A stretch of 11,655 nucleotides of DNA from Phycisphaeraceae bacterium (GTDB taxonomy: Bacteria > Planctomycetota > Phycisphaerae > Phycisphaerales > UBA1924). Shown piece after piece: positions 1-5,929 of the stretch. The position numbers and the translations under genes were made by a program. Under the pieces are notes generated by a model. That model worked only from the letters and a program-made list of their open reading frames with translations. It was not told the origin of the DNA and made no database searches. The stretch spans positions 1 to 11,655 of the forward strand of contig WUAK01000065.1 in assembly GCA_009827205.1 (NCBI GenBank). The letters run 5' to 3'. Numbering within the stretch: the first letter of the stretch is position 1; each line of letters opens with the position of its first letter.

Positions 1-257
1 ATCTAGTCCCGGTCGCAGCCATCGGTGCGAACTTTGACATGGGCAAGCACTTCGCACTCCGCGGTCAGCTCGCAGGTCTGTATCTAGGCGATTACGGACA
101 GGTGTACGACGCCAAGGCGGAACTCGGGTACGACTTCAACCGGTTCTTCGGCATCTTCGTAGGCTACCGCCTGATGCACGTCGAAAGCGAAGAGTTTGAT
201 CTTGAGATCGATGCCACGCTCCAGGGCGTGTACGCGGGCGGCGAGGTGCGTTTCTAG
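1..257 (+). CDS. Outer-membrane beta-barrel protein, C-terminal part (partial)
   Basis: The frame is open from the window edge (first whole codon at position 3) to a TAG at 255-257, so the start lies upstream of the window. The visible 84 residues alternate polar and hydrophobic/aromatic residues in strand-like stretches, for example a segment with LAGLYLGDYG, one with ELGYDFNRFFGIFVGYRL, and a final strand ending in VYAGGEVRF. A C-terminal phenylalanine after an amphipathic strand is the usual recognition feature for BAM-assembled outer-membrane proteins. The protein therefore probably sits in the outer membrane, possibly as a small porin-like or OmpA-type barrel. The Met at 39 is internal and not a credible start, because the upstream codons continue the same pattern. 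The specific function cannot be told. It converges on the aminotransferase gene. Confidence 0.6.
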   Translation, partial: LVPVAAIGANFDMGKHFALRGQLAGLYLGDYGQVYDAKAELGYDFNRFFGIFVGYRLMHVESEEFDLEIDATLQGVYAGGEVRF

Positions 258-274
258 ATTCGTGCCTAACGAAT
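258..274. terminator. Short inverted repeat between convergent genes
   Basis: ATTCGT (258-263) and ACGAAT (269-274) form a perfect 6-bp stem around the 5-base loop GCCTA. It fills nearly all of the 21-base gap between the barrel gene's stop and the aminotransferase stop. The position suits a bidirectional terminator, but there is no T-tract on either side and the stem is AT-rich and weak. The terminator role is inferred. Confidence 0.3.
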
Positions 275-278
275 TGCC

Positions 279-1460
279 TCAGGCCTGCATCAAATCGCAG
301 ATGATGTCAAGCCCCTGCTCGATCTTGGCGCGCGGCGCCGAGAAGCTCACGCGGAAGTGCGTGTCGCGGTCGCTGAACACACTGCCCGGGATCACCATCA
401 CCTCGCGGGCGAGACACCTATCAACAAACTGGTTGCTTGTCAGACCGAGGCGCTCTGGTACCTTGACGAATACGTAGAACGCGCCCTGCGGCACGGACAC
501 CTCGGTCACTTCGCTCAAACGAGCAACAACCATGTCGCGCCTGCTCTCGAAGTCGTCCACGTGAGGAGTCATGTCAACGTCGAACGCAGCGAGCGAGCCC
601 CACTGCGCCATCGAAGGGGTGCAGACGTATGTGTACTGATGGATCCGGGTCATCGCGTCGATCACCGGTGCGGGACCCGCGGCATACCCAGAGCGCCAGC
701 CGGTAATGCCGTAGGTCTTCCCGAACCCACGGATAAGCAATACGTCTTCGCCGCCTTCGAGTCTGGCGGGGCTCGGACAACGGGGGGTTTTGCCGTCGGA
801 CTTGGCGACATCGGTCAGCCCGTCCTTGAACGTGAACTCGTCATAGATCTCATCCGAGATCAGCAGCACACTCTTTGACCTGCACAGATCGAGCAGATCC
901 CGGCATTCGTCGACCGTGCCAACGACCCCGCTCGGGTTGCCGGGTGAGTTGTAGAGCACAAACTTGGTCTTCTCTGTGATGAGCGGTTCAACGCGCTCTG
1001 CGGTCATGCGGAAGTCGGGGTAGGTGTCGCACCGGACCGCTTTGCCGCCAGCGATGGTTGCCATGTAGGGGTACATCGCGAAGTACGGGTCTGGGATGAT
1101 CGCCTCGTCACCCTGTCCCATGAGCGCCAAGAACGCGAGCGTGAGCCCGCCCGAGGTGCCGCTGGTGACAAACGACTCGAGGTTGTCGTTGTTGTCGGTG
1201 TCCCACCCGAGATCGAACTTCAGGTGCTGGTTGATCTTTTTGAGGAGTGGATCGATGCCGCGTGTGAGTGTGTAGCCGTTCTTGTCCTGATCGATGGCCT
1301 CGATCGCGGCTTTCTTGATCTCATCGGCGACAGCGAAGTCTGGCTGACCGATCGAGAGATTGATCGGATCTTCGAGTTTGGCAGCGAGATTAAAGATGCG
1401 CCGGATACCCGACGCATCGACAGCCCGCGCACGATCACTGATCAAACGCTCGGTATTCAT
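279..1460 (-). CDS. PLP-dependent aminotransferase, class I/II (aspartate aminotransferase-like)
   Basis: A 393-residue fold-type I aminotransferase of normal length, probably transferring an amino group from an amino acid to a 2-oxo acid in the cytoplasm. Visible hallmarks are the N-terminal substrate-loop motif NLSIGQPDF (34-42), the GYTLTRG segment (62-68), NSPGNPSG (171-178) with the Asn that contacts the PLP ring oxygen, SDEIYDEF (202-209) with the Asp and Tyr that bind PLP, the Schiff-base lysine K248 in GFGKTYGITGWR, and R370 in HFRVSFS, which should bind the substrate carboxylate. All key residues are intact. Residues about 219-239 form an extra loop before the lysine strand. The substrate (aspartate, alanine or aromatic) cannot be fixed from sequence. 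The start is supported by AGGA about 9 bases upstream. It is the last gene of a minus-strand cluster, 26 bases after the small basic protein gene. Confidence 0.88.
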   Translation of the reverse strand: MNTERLISDRARAVDASGIRRIFNLAAKLEDPINLSIGQPDFAVADEIKKAAIEAIDQDKNGYTLTRGIDPLLKKINQHLKFDLGWDTDNNDNLESFVTSGTSGGLTLAFLALMGQGDEAIIPDPYFAMYPYMATIAGGKAVRCDTYPDFRMTAERVEPLITEKTKFVLYNSPGNPSGVVGTVDECRDLLDLCRSKSVLLISDEIYDEFTFKDGLTDVAKSDGKTPRCPSPARLEGGEDVLLIRGFGKTYGITGWRSGYAAGPAPVIDAMTRIHQYTYVCTPSMAQWGSLAAFDVDMTPHVDDFESRRDMVVARLSEVTEVSVPQGAFYVFVKVPERLGLTSNQFVDRCLAREVMVIPGSVFSDRDTHFRVSFSAPRAKIEQGLDIICDLMQA

Positions 1461-1486
1461 CGGTTGTCATCCTGATGGGTAAGGGC

Positions 1487-1648
1487 TTACTTCTCGACGA
1501 CGTGCGTCTTGGGCAGTCCGAGGGGCGACTGCTCGCCCTTCTTGAACTTGCCGTCTTCGATCAGCTTCTCGAGTCGCTCGGCGCGCTTCATGACGCTTCG
1601 CTTGCCGGAAAGGTTGCCCTTGGTTTTCAGTGATCGATTCAGACTCAT
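1487..1648 (-). CDS. Small basic protein of the PVC-superphylum type
   Basis: A 53-residue, strongly basic protein starting MSLNRSLKTKG and containing KRSVMKRAERLEKL and SPLGLPKTHV near the end. This matches my recollection of the conserved short basic protein of Planctomycetes, Verrucomicrobia and Chlamydiae: a start like MS-(x)2-SL, a central KR-x-V-(x)2-R-x-ER-(x)2-L block, and a C-terminal GLPK motif. That family has been proposed as a PVC signature protein with a nucleic-acid- or ribosome-associated role; its real function is not established. A longer frame runs upstream to 1882 but overlaps the end of the SPOR-like gene in another frame; the ATG at 1646-1648 gives the family's N-terminus and has the purine run AGAGAG just upstream. 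It lies 34 bases after the SPOR-like gene and 26 before the aminotransferase, so it is probably co-transcribed. Confidence 0.85.
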   Translation of the reverse strand: MSLNRSLKTKGNLSGKRSVMKRAERLEKLIEDGKFKKGEQSPLGLPKTHVVEK

Positions 1649-1682
1649 GTCATAGCTCTCTGCAATAATCAGTGCCGCGGGC

Positions 1683-3080
1683 TTACTGGGAGGGGGCCTT
1701 GTACCACACCCATTGGTTGGGCCGGCTGTAGTCGACAGACCCGCCGTGCTCCTGGAACCATATGCCTCCCAGACGCTGAATCTCTCGCTCGTGGGAAATC
1801 TTCCGTGTGCTGGTCTTGAAGCCGTCAGACTCGATCCCGACCAGCGTGATGGGCTCGTGGACGGTCCTGCCGCCCCGATCACCGGTCCGGATATAGCTCA
1901 GAATGCCGTGCTCAGCGAGGTAGATCTGGAGCCTGCGGGCCTCCTCGGCGTCCGCCAGCGGAGCCAGGTGCAGGTAGTTGACGCCCGGTTCACGGGTGTC
2001 CTCGTTGGTGATCTCGATCGGCTGGTTCGCCGGGGGCGGAGCCAGTGTCTCTTGGGCCGAGTCATCTTGATCGTCGCCCTGGGGCGGCGTGATGATCCCG
2101 GGCTTGATGAACTCGTCGTCCTGGGCGATCTGGAGCGGGTCTATAGGCCTGTCCTCTGCGCCCTCGCCGGAGGCACCTTCGCCGTCCATGCCAGCCAGCG
2201 TTTTGCTCGCCTCGTCCCGCATCGGGTCTTTGAGCTCTTCGCGGGCGTCGCTCTTGCCGAGGCTGTAGGCGATCACGAAGATCGCGAAGATCAGCAGGAC
2301 CGCGAACGCTCCGAACATGCCAAGCTTGACTGGGGTCAGCCCGAACTGCCCCAACGCGACAGGCCTCTGATCGACATGAGAGGCCGCTTCAGCACCCTTG
2401 TCTTCCGAGTATTCTGATGTTGTGCCAGGCTCCTTGGACGCAACAGCGGGTGTCACGCCTGTGTCGGCAGCGGGCTTGGCGGGCTTCACATCAGTCTCGC
2501 TCGTGACGTCCACCTTGGACTCGATCTTCGCCTCGGGCTCGTTGACAGGCTCGGGCTTGATGACTTTGGGCTCTGGTTTCTTCTCTGGCTTCTTCTTGTT
2601 GTCAGGCTTCTGCTTCACATCCGACTGCTCAACCTGCTTCTCAGGCTCTGATGTCTTCGCCTGCTCTGCCTGCTGACCCGAATTTGCCGGCTCCGCGGCT
2701 TTCGCCTCGGGCTCTGGGGTCTTCTGCTCACTTGCTTCGACCGCTCGGCCCGCTTTAAACGAGGGCATCGAGAGCAACGCGTCCATATTGATATCGAGAT
2801 TGTCGCCGCCCTTGGCTTCGAGGACTTTCTCCGATGCGACCTGTGAGGCGAGTGCCTCTTCAGCTTTGCGCTCTGCCTCTGCAGCTTCCCGCTGTGCACG
2901 TTCCTCAGCTTCTTTGGCGGCTATCACCGAAGGGTGGCCCGGCGGCCTCGGGGCTGAGTTATCAACAGCTCCGCCGCCGAGACGCTCGCGCATCTGCTCG
3001 TTGCCCACCTGTCCAGACTTGGTGGAGTTCGTCTCCCGGAGGAGTTCAAAGAGTGCGGGCGCGTTGCGACGTTTGGCCAT
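1683..3080 (-). CDS. Bitopic membrane protein with SPOR-like C-terminal domain
   Basis: A 465-residue hypothetical protein. The N-terminus (MAKRRNAPALFELLRE) is basic and leads into an Ala/Glu/Arg-rich helical stretch at 53-92, probably coiled coil. Residues about 115-235 are a low-complexity Pro/Glu/Lys linker. One transmembrane helix lies at about 253-273 (VKLGMFGAFAVLLIFAIFVI). An acidic linker follows to about 365, then a C-terminal domain at 366-461. That domain's NYLHLAPLADAEEARRLQIY resembles the first strand and helix of SPOR domains, which bind denuded septal peptidoglycan, and LVGIESDG resembles the second half. The layout of cytoplasmic disordered N-terminus, single helix and periplasmic SPOR is that of FtsN- or DamX-like proteins. 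A division or envelope role is inferred. It heads the minus-strand cluster and diverges from nuoI. Confidence 0.72.
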   Translation of the reverse strand: MAKRRNAPALFELLRETNSTKSGQVGNEQMRERLGGGAVDNSAPRPPGHPSVIAAKEAEERAQREAAEAERKAEEALASQVASEKVLEAKGGDNLDINMDALLSMPSFKAGRAVEASEQKTPEPEAKAAEPANSGQQAEQAKTSEPEKQVEQSDVKQKPDNKKKPEKKPEPKVIKPEPVNEPEAKIESKVDVTSETDVKPAKPAADTGVTPAVASKEPGTTSEYSEDKGAEAASHVDQRPVALGQFGLTPVKLGMFGAFAVLLIFAIFVIAYSLGKSDAREELKDPMRDEASKTLAGMDGEGASGEGAEDRPIDPLQIAQDDEFIKPGIITPPQGDDQDDSAQETLAPPPANQPIEITNEDTREPGVNYLHLAPLADAEEARRLQIYLAEHGILSYIRTGDRGGRTVHEPITLVGIESDGFKTSTRKISHEREIQRLGGIWFQEHGGSVDYSRPNQWVWYKAPSQ

Positions 3081-3089
3081 GACAGGGGC

Positions 3090-3118
3090 ATTCTCCCCGC
3101 CAGAGGGCCCGGTTGCAA
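3090..3118 (-). promoter_or_regulatory. Candidate sigma-70 promoter for the SPOR-like gene
   Basis: On the minus strand, TTGCAA (plus 3113-3118) and GAGAAT (plus 3090-3095) are separated by exactly 17 bases; each matches 4 of 6 consensus positions. The -10 ends only 9 bases before the ATG at 3080, and the only purine-rich tract (GGGGAG) overlaps the -10 itself, so the transcript would have almost no leader. The match is imperfect, so this is a candidate only. Confidence 0.4.
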
Positions 3119-3193
3119 ATCAGACACCCGCACCCGGGGCACATTGACCAATTCTCCACCTCTCGGCTCGTCACCGGCCCCCATCAGGGGCCG

Positions 3194-3199
3194 TATACT
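3194..3199 (+). promoter_or_regulatory. -10 element (TATACT) placed for a leaderless nuoI transcript
   Basis: TATACT matches 5 of 6 bases of the -10 consensus and ends 7 bases before the ATG at 3207, so transcription would start at or beside the start codon. No Shine-Dalgarno lies between. No good -35 is visible at 16-18 bases upstream; TCACCG at 3171-3176 is the nearest and is poor. Confidence 0.5.
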
Positions 3200-3206
3200 C
3201 CGGCCT

Positions 3207-3752
3207 ATGGCCATCAGAGACGAAGACATCGTGACCATCGCCCCCAAGCCGATGAACAGGCTCGAGAGCGTCTACCTCCCAGAGTTCTTTCGTGGATTCG
3301 GGACCACGATGCGGCACTTCTTCACCTCGTTCGGCCAAGGCAAGACGAGCAGGACCATCCAGTACCCGGAAGAACGCAAGGAGCACTACAAGCCGGAAGA
3401 CGGCGGGATGGAGCCCAGCAACTTCAGGGGCATCCACCGGCTCAACCGCGACGAGGACGGCCGCGTCAAGTGCGTCGCGTGCATGATGTGCCCAACGCTC
3501 TGCCCCGCAAACTGCATCCACATCGTCGCCGAGGAGTCCCCCTGGGACGACCGCGAGAAGTACCCCAAGAAGTTCGAGATCGATGAACTCAGGTGTATTT
3601 TCTGTGGGATGTGCGAGGAAGCCTGCCCGGTGGACGCCATCGAGCTGACCACCGAGTACGACGTCGTGGGCCTCACCAGAGAGGAAATGGTCTTCGACAA
3701 AGAGAAGCTGTTGTCGATCTACGATGTCACAATAGATAAGAAGCCCATGTAA
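3207..3752 (+). CDS. nuoI: NADH-quinone oxidoreductase subunit I (two 4Fe-4S ferredoxin)
   Basis: A 181-residue protein with two classic 4Fe-4S motifs: C89, C92, C95 and C99 (CVACMMCPTLCP), and C130, C133, C136 and C140 (CIFCGMCEEACP). Together with the FRGIHRL segment before the first motif and the AIELT stretch after the second, this matches NuoI, the complex I subunit carrying clusters N6a and N6b that passes electrons from the peripheral arm toward NuoB and quinone. Length is typical. The frame is open upstream to a TTG at 3144, but ATG at 3207 gives the usual N-terminal length and sits correctly after TATACT, so I chose it. No other nuo gene is present in the window, which is unusual because nuoI normally sits between nuoH and nuoJ. 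A standalone NuoI-like ferredoxin is the alternative. Confidence 0.85.
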   Translation: MAIRDEDIVTIAPKPMNRLESVYLPEFFRGFGTTMRHFFTSFGQGKTSRTIQYPEERKEHYKPEDGGMEPSNFRGIHRLNRDEDGRVKCVACMMCPTLCPANCIHIVAEESPWDDREKYPKKFEIDELRCIFCGMCEEACPVDAIELTTEYDVVGLTREEMVFDKEKLLSIYDVTIDKKPM

Positions 3753-3764
3753 ACCGGGCCCTGG

Positions 3765-3790
3765 CCAACCAAGCTCGATCGAGTGGTTGG
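3765..3790 (+). terminator. Stem-loop 12 bases after nuoI
   Basis: CCAACCA (3765-3771) and TGGTTGG (3784-3790) form a perfect 7-bp stem. Inside it, CTC/GAG (3774-3776 and 3781-3783) can pair around GATC after a two-base bulge. It begins 12 bases after the nuoI stop, as a terminator would, but no T-tract follows, so intrinsic termination would be weak. It could also act as a 3' RNA-protecting hairpin. Confidence 0.45.
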
Positions 3791-3873
3791 GATCTCCTCA
3801 AAAACTGGCCGAATTGTTGGCACGTCCGGAAAGCCGTGGCATCTTCCGTATGCGTGGTCAGTGGGACACCCGT

Positions 3874-3891
3874 CTTGTCGTGCGCGACAAG
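3874..3891. promoter_or_regulatory. Perfect inverted repeat in front of the secreted-protein gene
   Basis: CTTGTCG (3874-3880) and CGACAAG (3885-3891) are perfect 7-base inverted arms around TGCG. The repeat ends 36 bases before the ATG at 3928. It could be an operator or an mRNA leader hairpin. I could not identify a convincing -10/-35 pair between 3753 and 3927; the rest of that gap shows nothing beyond the stem-loop after nuoI and the ribosome binding site GAAAGG about 8 bases before the start. Confidence 0.35.
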
Positions 3892-3927
3892 TCTGTGAAG
3901 TGAACCACCGACTGCGAAAGGCACACA

Positions 3928-4638
3928 ATGCGTTTCTACACCCTCGCGGCCATCACGATGACCGCGACGACCGCCTCCGCCCAGAATGTCTCGTTCAGTT
4001 TCGCCTCGGACACCGCGTCAGAGCAGCCATCGTTCAGAGGCTTTGCCGACAGCGGAGTCATGAATACCGGTCGCATCGCGACAGACCTGCTCGTGGATGA
4101 CGCCAACGGCCCGCTCCCGACGCTGGAATACGACACACGCTTCTACAACGACTTCACGCTGACCACTGTCGGCTCAACGCTGCTCCCCTCGGGCCAGTAT
4201 CTCCACACTTACTCAATTGATGGCTCGTTCCGGTTCCAAGGTGTAACCGTGATGACCGTCACGATTGAAGACGGTGTCTTTACCGCATTAGGCGACGAAT
4301 TCAGTTGGGGCTCGACCGCGACAATCCAGGCCTCAAGCCTCGCAGGGAGCACCGTGACCTACGAGTGGATGACCGACGACCAGCCCGCGTACAACCTCTT
4401 CGACGGCGCGATCACGTCGGACATGACCGATGCCGCTTTCACGCTGACTCGCCTGCTCTCGTTCCCTGATGGGGGGCAAGAAACGCCGGGTGTTGCGCTG
4501 AACCCAGGTACGGGCCTGCCGACGGACAACTGGCAGAGCGAGGGCTCGTATTCGGGCTCGGCGTTCTTCATCCCTACTCCGGGTAGTGCGCTCTTGGTCA
4601 CTGCTGCTGGTATTGGGCTGGTTCGACGGCGCCGCTGA
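3928..4638 (+). CDS. Secreted protein with PEP-CTERM-like C-terminal sorting signal
   Basis: A 236-residue protein with an N-terminal signal peptide (about 1-18, cleavage after ASA) and a C-terminal tripartite tail: IPTPG at 215-219, a hydrophobic helix at 220-232 and RRRR at 233-236. This is the layout of PEP-CTERM signals, processed by an exosortase and used in exopolysaccharide-producing bacteria; the Pro-Thr-Pro-Gly version is close to variants common in planctomycetes. The mature part is rich in Thr, Ser, Asp and Gly with strand-like alternation, has no cysteine, and shows no domain I recognise. It is probably an extracellular or surface protein, unknown in function. GAAAGG about 8 bases before the ATG supports the start. 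It converges on pyrF with 11 bases between the stops. No exosortase gene is in the window. Confidence 0.75.
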   Translation: MRFYTLAAITMTATTASAQNVSFSFASDTASEQPSFRGFADSGVMNTGRIATDLLVDDANGPLPTLEYDTRFYNDFTLTTVGSTLLPSGQYLHTYSIDGSFRFQGVTVMTVTIEDGVFTALGDEFSWGSTATIQASSLAGSTVTYEWMTDDQPAYNLFDGAITSDMTDAAFTLTRLLSFPDGGQETPGVALNPGTGLPTDNWQSEGSYSGSAFFIPTPGSALLVTAAGIGLVRRRR

Positions 4639-4649
4639 TCGCGACCTAC

Positions 4650-5507
4650 TTACGAAGTACTCATCACGCCTGCGAGATCCGTGTGCATGGCCTTCGCTGC
4701 GCGCGCGACAGCATCTTCCCAGCGCTCACCTTCAGCACGCTCCGGATAGAGCACCGATCGGCTCGCGTTCACGAGCACGCCGCCCTGCTCGCCAAGCAGA
4801 GGCTTGAGATCCGCGGCCCCGCCTCCCTGTGCGCCGTATCCGGGCACGAGGAAGTACTGCTTGGGCATCAAAGCCCGCAGCGCTGAGCCGTCGGCAGACT
4901 TGGTCAGCCCCACCACCGCTCCGACATCGCTCATCCCGGACGCACCGAGTCTGTTCGCGCCGAGATCTGCAACGTGTGAAGCCATCATCTCGCCGACCGT
5001 GCCGCCCGATGACAGCTCGTTCGACTGCACCGCGTCGCTGTCCGGGTTGCTGGTACGCACGAGAACGAATACACCGAGCCCGGCATCGAGGTAGGGCTCA
5101 ACCGTCGATGGTCCCAGGTACGCGTTCACGGTTACCGCATCTGCACCGATTGCGTTCACGGCCTCGGCGTAGTGAGCCGCGGAGATCCCGATGTCACCTC
5201 GCTTCGCGTCGTGCACGACCGGTACACCCGTCGATCTCGCGTGTGCAACCACTCGTTCGAGCACCGCGACCCCGGCGGATCCGAACCGTTCGAAGCACGC
5301 GGACTGAGGCTTGAACGCAGAGGCGTGCTCGTTGGTCGCGTCGATGACGCCTTTGCAGAAATGCTCTGCCGCTTCGACGTCGGATGACGACTTGGTGCGC
5401 ACCTCCTCTGGGATCCGCTCGATGACGGGATCCAGCCCAATACAGGTCGGGGAACCGACAGCTGCGATGCGTGCGTGCAAGCGATCGACGAAGCGGGCGT
5501 TGTCCAT
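4650..5507 (-). CDS. pyrF: Orotidine 5'-phosphate decarboxylase (type 2 / mycobacterial-type PyrF)
   Basis: A 285-residue enzyme that decarboxylates OMP to UMP, the last step of de novo pyrimidine synthesis. The catalytic signature DAKRGDIG is at 100-107, with K102 as the expected proton donor and the two Asp residues beside it. CIGLDP (22-27) opens the barrel, FKPQSACFE (65-73) matches the second strand of this subfamily, VPGYGAQGG (221-229) is the phosphate-binding loop, and NASRSVLY (247-254) closes the site. The length and the AFKPQ and PGYGAQGG motifs fit the longer subfamily rather than the ~230-residue E. coli type. The Shine-Dalgarno is strong (GGAGGT, plus-strand complement at 5511-5516) but only 3 bases from the ATG, a tight spacing. 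It is divergent from the DUF971 gene, with no other pyrimidine gene nearby. Confidence 0.92.
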   Translation of the reverse strand: MDNARFVDRLHARIAAVGSPTCIGLDPVIERIPEEVRTKSSSDVEAAEHFCKGVIDATNEHASAFKPQSACFERFGSAGVAVLERVVAHARSTGVPVVHDAKRGDIGISAAHYAEAVNAIGADAVTVNAYLGPSTVEPYLDAGLGVFVLVRTSNPDSDAVQSNELSSGGTVGEMMASHVADLGANRLGASGMSDVGAVVGLTKSADGSALRALMPKQYFLVPGYGAQGGGAADLKPLLGEQGGVLVNASRSVLYPERAEGERWEDAVARAAKAMHTDLAGVMSTS

Positions 5508-5533
5508 GCGACCTCCGAGCGAGTTGCCGCCTG

Positions 5534-5543
5534 AGCCTACGCT
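5534..5543. promoter_or_regulatory. Overlapping divergent -10 elements between pyrF and DUF971
   Basis: The 10-base AGCCTACGCT contains TACGCT on the plus strand (5538-5543) and TAGGCT on the minus strand (5539-5534); both have the TANNNT pattern and share the central TA. The plus element ends 8 bases before the DUF971 ATG (5552), which lacks a Shine-Dalgarno. The minus element lies 26 bases before the pyrF ATG, leaving room for its GGAGGT. No clear -35 is visible on either side. Confidence 0.42.
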
Positions 5544-5551
5544 TGTCGTGC

Positions 5552-5929
5552 ATGCCCGAGCCCACGCCCCAAGAGATCGACCTCAAAAAAGACAAGGGCC
5601 TGACCGTGCAGTGGCACGACGGCAAGGTGTCTTACTACTCCATCGCGTACCTCCGCAAGATGTCCCCCTCGGCGGACATGCGCCAGCTCCGCGAAGAGAT
5701 GAAGAAGAACCCTCTGACGGTGCTCCCGGCGGGCTCCGGCTCCAACGAGCCGGTCGTCGCGCGAGGGGCGGAGTTGGTCGGCAACTACGCGATCCGAATC
5801 CGATTCTCAGACGGGCACGACACAGGGATCTACTCGTGGGCATACCTACGGAGCATCGACCCGGCCGACGAGAAGACGCAAAGGCCCGACATATCGGCGG
5901 GCGACGAAGCTGGCCCATCCCATGAGTGA
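5552..5929 (+). CDS. DUF971 / GBBH-like N-terminal domain protein
   Basis: A 125-residue protein that is essentially one DUF971 domain, the fold found at the N-terminus of gamma-butyrobetaine hydroxylases and as small standalone bacterial proteins, some fused or linked to Mrp/ApbC iron-sulfur carriers. Evidence is the block NYAIRIRFSDGHDTGIYSW followed by AYLR at about 85-107, which is the family's typical C-terminal signature, and the N-terminal block VQWHDGKVSYYSIAYLR (19-35). The two blocks resemble each other (DG, then YS, x, AYLR). No catalytic oxygenase domain is present. The frame is open further upstream to 5471, but that would run through pyrF's start; ATG at 5552 fits the family and the -10 spacing. 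The stop overlaps the recG start by 8 bases, so the two are probably co-transcribed. Its cellular role is unknown. Confidence 0.8.
   Translation: MPEPTPQEIDLKKDKGLTVQWHDGKVSYYSIAYLRKMSPSADMRQLREEMKKNPLTVLPAGSGSNEPVVARGAELVGNYAIRIRFSDGHDTGIYSWAYLRSIDPADEKTQRPDISAGDEAGPSHE

Noticed and set aside
357..878. 173-codon plus-strand frame within the aminotransferase gene
   Set aside because: It is antisense to a gene with all PLP-binding residues; the translation is His/Arg-rich and not protein-like.
1649..1882. N-terminal extension of the small basic protein frame up to 1882
   Set aside because: It overlaps the conserved SPOR-like C-terminus in another frame, and the family protein begins at the ATG at 1648.
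3144..3206. Upstream TTG start for nuoI, adding 21 residues
   Set aside because: The added residues are Pro/Ser/Arg-rich and unlike NuoI N-termini, and the -10-like TATACT lies inside this stretch; ATG at 3207 fits better.
4647..4659. Inverted repeat TACTT-ACG-AAGTA at the end of pyrF as a bidirectional terminator
   Set aside because: Only 5 AT-rich base pairs with a 3-base loop and no T-tract; too weak to annotate.
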